Part shown: piece by piece, positions 8,512-15,680 of the stretch | How the letters are laid out: every line of letters starts with the position of its first letter | Numbering within the stretch: the first letter of the stretch is position 1 | Source of the DNA: Desulfosarcina ovata subsp. ovata | GTDB lineage: Bacteria; Desulfobacterota; Desulfobacteria; Desulfobacterales; Desulfosarcinaceae | NCBI RefSeq assembly: GCF_009689005.1 | Contig: NZ_AP021879.1 | Coordinates: 7,007,501-7,071,500, forward strand | Reading direction: 5' to 3' | DNA length: 64,000 nt | Made by a program: the position numbers and the translations under genes | Notes under the pieces: generated by a model | The model's database searches: none | Told to the model about the DNA's origin: nothing | What the model saw: the letters and a program-made list of their open reading frames with translations, nothing else

Positions 8512-9966
8512 ATGAATATTTCTGAGAAAAGCAATAGTACCTTAATGTTAATTGCTCTTTCCGTGTTTTGGGTTATTATGGCGATGGGTTGCTCGGGTGT
8601 TACCCCACGCCTTGATAAAAGCACCAATCAACGATTTGAAGCCGAAATCGGCCATCTGATTGAATCCATCGTTTCAAAAAAAGCATACGCGCCACGGATG
8701 ATGGCACCGGCATCGGTCATACCCGGCTCTTTCAAATCGGACTTACCTTACAGCCGCCTTGAAGAATTGGTTATGGAAAGGCTGGCTCTACGGGTCCGTG
8801 AGACCCGCGACCTCTATACCCTGAGCAGACAGAACTGGTTTGAATGTCGGGAAGGGCGGCCCATGACATTTTACGGAGCGGCTTTCGGCGATTGGCAGAT
8901 TTTGAAAAACCTTATTGTATATGAAGTTACCGCTTCGAGTGAAGATATTTTAAATCAGGTTAAGGTCAGGATAACGGCCTCCGACGCAAACGGCAGAACC
9001 ATACCTGGCGTGGTTGGTGAGGCTACCTTTGATTACGCGCCGGGCACCCCTGCTTACGAACTTTATCAGGCCAGTCAAATTTCCACCCCATTTCCCGAGG
9101 GGCTGGAGGAAAGGCCTTATGAATCCATTGACCGACTGGCGTACAGTCTTACCGCCGAGTTGGTTGATGCATACCGCGCCGGAATTGAGGCCGGCGGTCA
9201 CCATGCGGCAGACGAGGATATTCGCGTTCTGTTATTTGTAAAAGAATCCTCAGCCAGGGTGGATAGAGGGTTTCAGGATCTCATTCAAAACACCCTTCAA
9301 CAGGCCATGGTCGGCAACCGGGGCGTGAGTTGCGTCGTCAGCCAGGAAGATTTCGGACCCGTATTTCGACAGATTGATTTCTATCATAAAACACGGCGTG
9401 TATTCGACATGGATGAATCCATGTTCAAAGCCGGGACCGTTCTTCTCATGACCGAAATGTTCCGGCATCCCGATGGTGATAAAATCGGAGTCGCTTTAAG
9501 GGCACTTTGGCGCGTGAGTCCGCTCGAATCAAGGGATGGCGATTTTATTCCTACAAATGTTGCTGGGACTTATTTGTCTGGATTTACATCTAAAGCTTAT
9601 GTGATAAACCAGAGGGTGCAGGGCGCTCACAGAGATCATCGGAGACCCGTGACGGTAAACACACCGGCCGATTATGCGCCTTTACAGGATTTGGATATTT
9701 GTTTTTACCAATTCACCGATGTTTATGAGAAGCGGATCTACCCCGTGCTGATCAAGGCGCCCGGCCTTTCCGAGATCCGGCGTGAGGATGCACTGTGTGA
9801 CGATCAGACGGCGTGTCGTTGCTACGTGTTGCGATATGCAGGCAATTTGGATGAAATATCGGGTTATTTACGGCGCAACCTGAGGACCAGTACCGTTTTG
9901 CCGTTTCGGCTGGTGCCGAAAGGATACGATCTGTTGGAAGTCCACTTTGAAAGGGGATTTGATTAG
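8512..9966 (+). CDS. Lipoprotein with FlgO-like region, unknown function
   Basis: 484 residues. The N-terminal signal ends in a lipobox, IMAMGC (Cys27). The segment at about 75-200 resembles the FlgO/CsgG-like part of the lipoprotein at 510-1985: a helical opening (LVMERLALRVRETRDLYTLS), then NWFECREGRPMTFYGAAFGD and beta strands with VKVRITASDANGR. The second half (from about 230, IRVLLFVKESSARV) repeats a similar helical/beta pattern. It has an aaggag ribosome site and stands alone between two non-coding gaps. It is probably an outer-membrane lipoprotein facing the periplasm. FlgO resemblance is by eye only. Confidence 0.68.
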   Translation: MNISEKSNSTLMLIALSVFWVIMAMGCSGVTPRLDKSTNQRFEAEIGHLIESIVSKKAYAPRMMAPASVIPGSFKSDLPYSRLEELVMERLALRVRETRDLYTLSRQNWFECREGRPMTFYGAAFGDWQILKNLIVYEVTASSEDILNQVKVRITASDANGRTIPGVVGEATFDYAPGTPAYELYQASQISTPFPEGLEERPYESIDRLAYSLTAELVDAYRAGIEAGGHHAADEDIRVLLFVKESSARVDRGFQDLIQNTLQQAMVGNRGVSCVVSQEDFGPVFRQIDFYHKTRRVFDMDESMFKAGTVLLMTEMFRHPDGDKIGVALRALWRVSPLESRDGDFIPTNVAGTYLSGFTSKAYVINQRVQGAHRDHRRPVTVNTPADYAPLQDLDICFYQFTDVYEKRIYPVLIKAPGLSEIRREDALCDDQTACRCYVLRYAGNLDEISGYLRRNLRTSTVLPFRLVPKGYDLLEVHFERGFD

Positions 9967-10236
9967 GATCGGGGATGAAATGAATTGGACGTCATTGCGC
10001 CGGGCTTGTATTCGTCTTCAAGGCGCATCAAGGGTTGCATACGGGGAGTATGTGGCCGTTGATGCAACGCGGAAGACGGGCGCAAGAACAAGCAATTTTG
10101 TTCAATTAATAAAATTCCCGATCCTTAGCAAATACCCTTATTCGGAACTTGTAAAAAGCGAAGTCTGTTCGATACCCCCGGATAAGCATTCAAGAACAGT
10201 TCAATTTCAAAATAATCGCGTCAGAGGAGGTCAATC

Positions 10237-11088
10237 ATGTCCAACGTACTGAAACACTCATCTCAAAAAGCCGGGTTGCTTAGCAAGGTGGCCATTTCAT
10301 TTCTGCTCCTTGGCCTGTTGCTTGCCAGCCCACTGGCCGGGATGGCCTTGGCACAAACAAGAATCGTTGTTCTCCCCTTCTATACCGAAGAAGGACAGGA
10401 CGCCAGAGCAGGCGGCGCCGAGACCAGGCACTATCGCCGGATGATGGGCTTCATTACCAATCAGCTCGTCCGCCATGGTTTTGAGGTGATCAGTCCCTTC
10501 GCCAGGGACGCACAAGAGCGTGAGTACAACCGGGTTATGGAACGGGCAAGGGAGGATTCATCGCTGGCATGTATGGAAATGTGTAAAAAATATGGGACGG
10601 ATGCCGCCTACATCGTATGGCTTACCGTCAGGCTCAGACCCACATCGGATCGCCTCTGGATGGCCTCCGCCAGGGTCGACGGGGAAGGGTATGACAGCGG
10701 CGGCAGGCTTTTGGGCGCCAATGTTTCCAAGACGTTTAAAATAACCAAATGGTACCGCGACGATGCCATTGCCGAGGTTGAGAAAGAGGTCGGGGATACG
10801 GTCGGCAGAGAACTGACCAAATGGAGTGGCAGAAGGGGGCATGATACAGTAAGGGCGAGCAGTGGATCTACCGGTTTTGATGGGCCGGGTTCTGATGGCG
10901 GAGGGGTTCTGGAACGTAATCTCAGCAAAACCGCCAACCTGATTAATGTGCGCTTGGACGGCGCCAATGAATATGAACTTACGGAGATTTTTGGCAAGGT
11001 GATCAACACGGCCACGGGTGTGGTCGAAGCCAAACGTTACAGCACCAGCATCCAGCCGGAAAACCCCCAGGCCTCGTTTGCCACCTGA
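10237..11088 (+). CDS. CsgG/FlgO-like secreted protein, truncated by TGA
   Basis: 283 residues to the TGA at 11086-11088. A gaggagg ribosome site precedes the ATG and a signal peptide covers about residues 1-40 (cut after MALA). The mature part opens RIVVLPFYTEEGQDA, the beta strand typical of CsgG/FlgO-like domains, and continues with FITNQLVRHGFEVISPFA. It is a close paralogue of the next gene (11394-12518), sharing EYNRVMERAREDS, MEMCKKY, ARVDGEGYDSGGR and DDAIAEVEKEVGD in order. In the paralogue the residue at the stop position is Trp (TGG), so this gene looks cut short by one base change; the remaining 78 codons still follow in frame. The domain itself is retained, so a shortened product is possible. 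Confidence 0.72.
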   Translation: MSNVLKHSSQKAGLLSKVAISFLLLGLLLASPLAGMALAQTRIVVLPFYTEEGQDARAGGAETRHYRRMMGFITNQLVRHGFEVISPFARDAQEREYNRVMERAREDSSLACMEMCKKYGTDAAYIVWLTVRLRPTSDRLWMASARVDGEGYDSGGRLLGANVSKTFKITKWYRDDAIAEVEKEVGDTVGRELTKWSGRRGHDTVRASSGSTGFDGPGSDGGGVLERNLSKTANLINVRLDGANEYELTEIFGKVINTATGVVEAKRYSTSIQPENPQASFAT

Positions 11089-11322
11089 CGGGTGCGGATC
11101 GAAGATACGGATCCTTTTCGGCTGCAATCCAATGTGATGAAAATGGTTGACGATATCCTCTATGCCAAGGGCAATTTGACCTTGAGAGGCGTCACCTATC
11201 GCTATACACCAAGTGAGATCGATCTTCTCAAGGGGATCAGGCCCGGTGAGGCGACCAGCCGGGAAATTCAATTCGTCATCGACCGGGAACGCGCAAGGGA
11301 TAAGGAATTCCAAGGTGAGTAA
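11089..11322 (+). pseudogene. Severed C-terminal part of the CsgG/FlgO-like gene
   Basis: The frame of the preceding gene continues without another stop for 77 codons and matches the C-terminus of the paralogue at 11394-12518: RIEDTDPFRLQ, then PSEIDLLKGIRPGEATSRE and FVIDRERARDKEF. A GTG at 11092 could restart translation, but I see no ribosome site. The intact downstream frame suggests the stop arose recently. Confidence 0.7.
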
Positions 11323-11393
11323 TGCAATTCCGAAAATTTAAAAACCCATATCGATTTACAAGCAGGAACAGTTGTCCATCAAAGGAGGCATGC

Positions 11394-12518
11394 ATGAAAC
11401 TGAGACCGATGCAGAATGGCAATTGCGTAAAGGGAAAAAACTGGAAGATCACTGTTGGCCTGGTTGCGATTCTGTTGCTGGGAAGTGTGTTCAATGCCGC
11501 GGCAATGGCCCAAACGAGAGTCGTGGTGCTGCCCTTTTATGTTGAAGAGGGCGCCGACGCAAAAAAAGGCGGCAAGGCGACCTTGGACTACCGCCGCATG
11601 ATGCGCTTCATCAACAACCAACTGGTTCGTCACGATTTCGAGGTCATCAATCCGTTTGCCAAAGATGCCGCGGAAAGGGAATACAACCGGGTAATGGAAC
11701 GGGCTCGCGAGGACTCCGTTCTCGCCAGTATGGAGATGTGTAAAAAATACAGTGCAGACATGGCCTACATTGTGTGGATGAAAGTCAAGGTAAAACCGGT
11801 GGACGAGGGCCTTTACAAAGCCCAGGCAAGGGTCGACGGGGAGGGGTATGACAGCGGCGGCAGAGACATGGGTGCCGGTCTCTCAAAAACATTTTATGTG
11901 ACCAAAAGGGACCGTGATGATGCCATTGCCGAAGTGGAAAAAGAGGTCGGGGATCTGGTTGGGCGCAAACTCACAGGATGGCGTGGAAATAAAGGCGGGT
12001 CCGGTGTGGTGGTGTCGGACGGCGGTCATGGCACGATGCGGGCTGAAGAAACACAGACGGTCAAGGGGGGGATCCTTCAACGCAGCGCCGATAAGTTCGA
12101 AAACCTGATCAATGTGAGACTCGATGGCGCGACGGAATATGAGACCACTGAGGTGTTTGGCAAAGTCATCAATACCGTGACCGGTGTCGTCGAGGCAAAG
12201 CGATTTGGTTCACGTATCATTCCCGACAATCCCCAGGCCTGTTATGTGAACTGGCGGGCGCGCATCGAAGATACGGATCCCTTCCGTTTGCAGACCAATA
12301 TGATGAAGATGATCCATGATATTCTGGATAGAGGTGGTGAAGTCATGCTGAACGGCGTTCCCTACCGGTATACAGCGGCAGAGGTGGATCTGCTGAAAGG
12401 GATCAGACCCGGCGATGCGACCAGCCGGGAGGTCCAGTTTGTCATCGACCGGGAACGGCTTCGCGACAAGGAATTCGAAGAACGCCATGACCCCTATAAG
12501 TCAAAAGGCTTCGATTGA
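11394..12518 (+). CDS. CsgG/FlgO-like secreted protein, intact paralogue
   Basis: 374 residues from the ATG at 11394, chosen for its perfect aaaggagg site; an earlier in-frame start lacks one. The signal peptide ends near AAAMA, about residue 38. The mature protein begins RVVVLPFYVEEGADA and carries the same ordered motifs as its tandem neighbour. An internal Gly/Ser-rich joint (about 205-235) separates the CsgG/FlgO-like half from a C-terminal half with NLINVRLDGATEYE, VFGKVINTVTGVVEAKRF and RARIEDTDPFRLQ. CsgG-family proteins act at the outer membrane as export pores or their accessories; FlgO is a periplasmic/outer-membrane motility factor. No lipobox is visible, so it is probably soluble in the periplasm or released. 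Confidence 0.74.
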   Translation: MKLRPMQNGNCVKGKNWKITVGLVAILLLGSVFNAAAMAQTRVVVLPFYVEEGADAKKGGKATLDYRRMMRFINNQLVRHDFEVINPFAKDAAEREYNRVMERAREDSVLASMEMCKKYSADMAYIVWMKVKVKPVDEGLYKAQARVDGEGYDSGGRDMGAGLSKTFYVTKRDRDDAIAEVEKEVGDLVGRKLTGWRGNKGGSGVVVSDGGHGTMRAEETQTVKGGILQRSADKFENLINVRLDGATEYETTEVFGKVINTVTGVVEAKRFGSRIIPDNPQACYVNWRARIEDTDPFRLQTNMMKMIHDILDRGGEVMLNGVPYRYTAAEVDLLKGIRPGDATSREVQFVIDRERLRDKEFEERHDPYKSKGFD

Positions 12519-12575
12519 TCATCGACGGATTTCAAACTTATGCGGTGTGCTGCGCAGTTCCAGTGACCAATCTCT

Positions 12576-12600
12576 CGTTCCCATGCTCCGCGTGGGAACG
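12576..12600. repeat. Dispersed palindrome (ttccca...tgggaa type)
   Basis: cgttcccatgctccgcgtgg opens a near-perfect palindrome whose arms are cgttccca and tgggaacg. Relatives of this unit cluster at 54.1-55.1 kb. It follows the CsgG/FlgO-like gene and may act as its transcript end. Confidence 0.6.
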
Positions 12601-12723
12601 ACCATTGTAAACCTTTCGGATCGGATGGGGTTTCCACGCAGGAGTGAGGGACTCAGGCCACTGGAGAACCGTATAAACCATTTCTGAGATTTGTATAACA
12701 CCATTGCATTGGAGAAAATTATT

Positions 12724-13629
12724 ATGAAGTTGCCTGTTGTTGTCCTCGCGGTGATTGTTTTTGGTCTTTCATTTCACATGTCGGCATATGCTTCAGAATG
12801 GGAAACGGTCGTCGGGCAGGATGATCTGGGCAATATGGATACAACTGCCCAGGAGAATTCGTCAATCAATTCTTCAACGGCGATTAACGCTGAAGACAGG
12901 GCAAAGGGTGTCGGTTTGGTCGTTGTGGCTGTCCCCGGACATGGACCCATTCCTAGAGGTACAGCATGGCTGTATAAAACAGATGTCCTGGCAACCAATG
13001 CTCATGTTGCGCTGGCCGTTAAGGATGTATTGAACGTTTGTGAAAAGGAAAGCGTATCAGGATGTGTACCATATTATTTGCCTAATCAATCAAAAGGGAA
13101 ATTTATACAGATTGTTAATTTTTCAATCCACTCCGATTATAAAAAAATTGGTGTTGACATGAATGGCAAATCCCCAGTCAATTCTCCGGATGTGGCTCTT
13201 ATGCGGTTGAAGGAAAAGCTTCCTTTTCCGCTTTCCGTTGCCAGTAAAGAGACACTTAAAAACCTGAATCCCGGTGACGCCATTCAATATATTGGTTTTC
13301 CGACGGAAAATCTCCAAGGAGGCAATGTAAATTGTAATAACGTACTGGCGACTACACAATCTGGCACCATTAGTGCGGTAAGCGACTGGTGGCTTGGCGA
13401 TTCCGGGCCGGAAGCGAATAAAGTTATCCGACATGATATGGGTGTTACCGGTGGTGCTTCAGGAAGTCCTATTTTTAATAAGGATGGTCAGGTTATCGGG
13501 TTGGTAAATGCTATGAATATCGTTCCTATTGTTAAGTTTACGAAAAGTGGCAAGGTGAATGTGATTCGAACACCTAACGCTGCTATGGTGAATTACGGTA
13601 TCCGCGTCGATCTGTTAGAAAATATGTAA
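12724..13629 (+). CDS. Secreted trypsin-like serine protease
   Basis: 301 residues from the ATG at 12724, which follows a ggag site and opens straight into a signal peptide (cut near residue 23, AYAS). The trypsin-like triad is visible: His94 in ATNAHVAL, Asp156 in SPDVALMRL, Ser246 in TGGASGSPIF. Three Cys (106, 114, 204) could form a disulfide. No PDZ or C-terminal anchor follows, so it is a free periplasmic or exported protease of the DegP/trypsin fold without regulatory domains. Lower GC and a separate ribosome site suggest an independent unit at the end of the envelope block. The fold and triad are sure; the substrate is unknown. Confidence 0.85.
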   Translation: MKLPVVVLAVIVFGLSFHMSAYASEWETVVGQDDLGNMDTTAQENSSINSSTAINAEDRAKGVGLVVVAVPGHGPIPRGTAWLYKTDVLATNAHVALAVKDVLNVCEKESVSGCVPYYLPNQSKGKFIQIVNFSIHSDYKKIGVDMNGKSPVNSPDVALMRLKEKLPFPLSVASKETLKNLNPGDAIQYIGFPTENLQGGNVNCNNVLATTQSGTISAVSDWWLGDSGPEANKVIRHDMGVTGGASGSPIFNKDGQVIGLVNAMNIVPIVKFTKSGKVNVIRTPNAAMVNYGIRVDLLENM

Positions 13630-13676
13630 CCGTTCACAGGAAGCGTACTGGCAAAGGTAAAGTGGCGAGGGAATGC

Positions 13677-13750
13677 GAACCTGCAAGCTCTACTCTGGTA
13701 ATAGGCGACAGAAATACAACTCTGAAATAGGCGGAAACCGCTTGCAGGTT
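13677..13750. repeat. Inverted repeat between convergent genes
   Basis: Arms aacctgcaagc and gcttgcaggtt (11 bp, perfect) lie about 50 bp apart between the protease gene (plus) and the moeA-like gene (minus). It may serve as a two-way transcript end, but the loop is long and no T-run is present. Confidence 0.4.
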
Positions 13751-13800
13751 GAGGTTGGCTTCATCCAGGGTGACCGCAATGGTCTGATTGCAGTGGGGGG

Positions 13801-15015
13801 CTAGACGAGAAGCTGCACGGAAACAACCGTGCCCGCCGGCAGGGACTTCACGCCTTCGGGAATAGCCACAACTCCTTCGGCGCGGGCCAAGGCTTTTAAT
13901 CGACTGATTCCTCTAAGTGGGTCAAACAGGGCGTGACCGTCAACGGACCGGAAGACGCCATAGACGAACTCGGTCCAATCGGTCTGTCGGCTGGTGAGGG
14001 TGTCTGCCAGTTTTACCATGATCCGGGGCAGGGAGGGGGTCTTATTACCGCCAAGGGCCAAAAGACCCGGCAGGGCAATTTGAAGAAAAGCGGTAAGATT
14101 GGATGGCGGTCCGCCAGGCAGCAGGAAAATCGGCTTCTGCTCAAGCAGACCAAACCCGACCGGTTTGCCGGGCCCCATTCGGATCCAGTGGAAATACTTT
14201 TCCCATCCCAGGGTGCCAAGCGCCTCGGCCACATAATCGCGATCACCGGTCCAGGCACCGCCGCTGGTGATCAGCGCATCGTGGCTTTTTACCCGTTCGG
14301 CCAGTTCTGCGGTGATTGTATCCGGCCGGTCACTTAAAATGGCGAAGGTGGTCCGCATACCGTAACGCTGGCACCACCCGTTAAGCATTTCCAGATTGCT
14401 GGCATACAGTTTCCCATCCGGTAGGGGGTGGCCGGGGACAACCAGTTCGTCTCCCGTGGCCAGGATGGCCAGCCGGGGCTGGCGATAGACCGGTAGCGTG
14501 CTGTATCCGGCGGCGGCCAGGATGCCCAGCATCCCGGGGGAAAGGCGGCTTCCCCGGGACGCCACAAGCTCATTTTCAGCCACATCGGCACCCTTGGGCA
14601 AGATGTTGCGGCCGGGATGGGCATTATTGAAAACGGTGAGCATATCTCCTTCACGGGAGGTAAACTCCTCGGCCAAAACGGCATCGGCACCCTCGGGAAT
14701 TTTCGCGCCGGTGAGAATTCGAATAGCGGTACCGCCGGTTACGGGTTGGTCACTCCGACCTCCGGCGGCCGCCACTCCGATCAGTCGTAAACGTACCTGA
14801 TTTTTGGGGGAGGCATGTTCGATTTCATCCGATCGGACCGCGTAGCCATCTTTCATCGATGCGTGAATGGAAGGGGAGTTGACCGTTGAACGAAGGTCTT
14901 CGGCAACAATCCTGTCCGTACACGCGGAAAGGGCAATGCGTTCGATGCCTAAAGGGGCGATGGTTTCAAGGGTTACCTTCAGCGCCTCATCGTAACCCAT
15001 TTGTACTTTGTTCAT
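13801..15015 (-). CDS. MoeA-like molybdopterin/tungstopterin metal transferase, variant subfamily
   Basis: 404 residues, the usual MoeA length. MoeA inserts molybdate (or tungstate) into adenylylated molybdopterin. Recognisable motifs are KDGYAV (canonical MDGYA), RILTGAKIPEGADAV, ATGDELVVPG, ITSGGAWTGDRDYVAEA (canonical TSGGVSVGEADY) and LPGGPPSNLTAF (canonical LPGNPVS). The last two motifs and the Lys before the catalytic-site Asp are shared with the moeA-like gene at 35741-37087 but not with the ordinary moeA at 17763-18947, so two MoeA types coexist. It ends bam cluster 1, behind bamB and bamC. BamB uses a tungsten bis-pterin, so a cofactor-insertion role for that enzyme is likely, though inferred. 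Confidence 0.82.
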   Translation of the reverse strand: MNKVQMGYDEALKVTLETIAPLGIERIALSACTDRIVAEDLRSTVNSPSIHASMKDGYAVRSDEIEHASPKNQVRLRLIGVAAAGGRSDQPVTGGTAIRILTGAKIPEGADAVLAEEFTSREGDMLTVFNNAHPGRNILPKGADVAENELVASRGSRLSPGMLGILAAAGYSTLPVYRQPRLAILATGDELVVPGHPLPDGKLYASNLEMLNGWCQRYGMRTTFAILSDRPDTITAELAERVKSHDALITSGGAWTGDRDYVAEALGTLGWEKYFHWIRMGPGKPVGFGLLEQKPIFLLPGGPPSNLTAFLQIALPGLLALGGNKTPSLPRIMVKLADTLTSRQTDWTEFVYGVFRSVDGHALFDPLRGISRLKALARAEGVVAIPEGVKSLPAGTVVSVQLLV

Positions 15016-15047
15016 GGATCGGTCTATCGTTATTGATATCAGTGTTT

Positions 15048-15134
15048 AAGATAATGTTTTTGGCAAGGCCAGGGGGAGGAAGCTGTATAACCCATACCGC
15101 GACGACCGATAACGCAGCCCAAAAACATTATCTT
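15048..15134. repeat. 87-bp element with 14-bp inverted ends
   Basis: aagataatgttttt (15048-15061) and aaaaacattatctt (15121-15134) are perfect inverted repeats around a 59-bp core. It fills the gap between bamC and the moeA-like gene of cluster 1. It could be a small non-coding mobile element or a structured mRNA segment. Confidence 0.55.
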
Positions 15135-15146
15135 GAATGCTGTCAC

Positions 15147-15680
15147 TCAGGCTTTTTGGGTCAGCCGGGCAAAGGCGGTACCCAGTTTGTCGTATCCGTA
15201 CTTGTCGATCAGGGCTTCCAAACCCGCCTCCATCTCGTCGATGACAACCTCCTCCTCGACTTCCTCTTCACGTTCCTCGAAAATGAGGACATCGTTCAGG
15301 CACCACTCCACACACAGGGGGCCGCTTTCGTTGCCCTCACACATATCACATTTCAGGGGCAAACCGGAATCGGGATCTTTAAACATGTCCCGGGACGGGC
15401 AGGTCGCCCGGCAAAAGGTACACTCGTCATACTCTTTGCCATCAATGATGTATTTATCGCGACCCATGCATTCCGCCGGCGTGTACTCGCCTGCAAACAC
15501 CGGCAGCCAGATATCCTTGAGACGGTGGGTAATCACGCGAATACGCGATGTCGCCGGATTGACACTGCTGTATTTGGGTTCGGAATGAAAGGCGGAGCAA
15601 ACGACCTCGCAGGTGCGGCAGCCGTTGCACTTGTCCGCATCAATTTTGATTGTCTTGACTGTTTTTTTAATTTTGGCCAT
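15147..15680 (-). CDS. bamC: BamC, iron-sulfur electron-transfer subunit (cluster 1)
   Basis: 177 residues. It is a ferredoxin-like protein of the type that partners BamB in class II benzoyl-CoA reductase. Cys clusters are CNGCRTCEVVC (near 18-28), then CTFCRATC in the middle and CDMCEGNESGPLCVEWC, which together could hold three [4Fe-4S] clusters. The C-terminus is acidic (EEREEEVEEEVV). Its start overlaps the end of bamB by 14 nt, giving coupled translation, and BamB and BamC are known to form the catalytic BamBC module. It is closely similar throughout to the cluster 2 copy at 26789-27331. Confidence 0.88.
   Translation of the reverse strand: MAKIKKTVKTIKIDADKCNGCRTCEVVCSAFHSEPKYSSVNPATSRIRVITHRLKDIWLPVFAGEYTPAECMGRDKYIIDGKEYDECTFCRATCPSRDMFKDPDSGLPLKCDMCEGNESGPLCVEWCLNDVLIFEEREEEVEEEVVIDEMEAGLEALIDKYGYDKLGTAFARLTQKA

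Noticed and set aside
9947..10252. Open frame of 101 codons between two envelope genes
   Set aside because: No good ribosome site, overlaps both neighbours, and shows no recognisable protein features.
11086..11088. TGA as a selenocysteine codon
   Set aside because: The aligned residue in the paralogue is Trp, not Cys, and there is no redox motif around it, so a nonsense mutation is the simpler reading.
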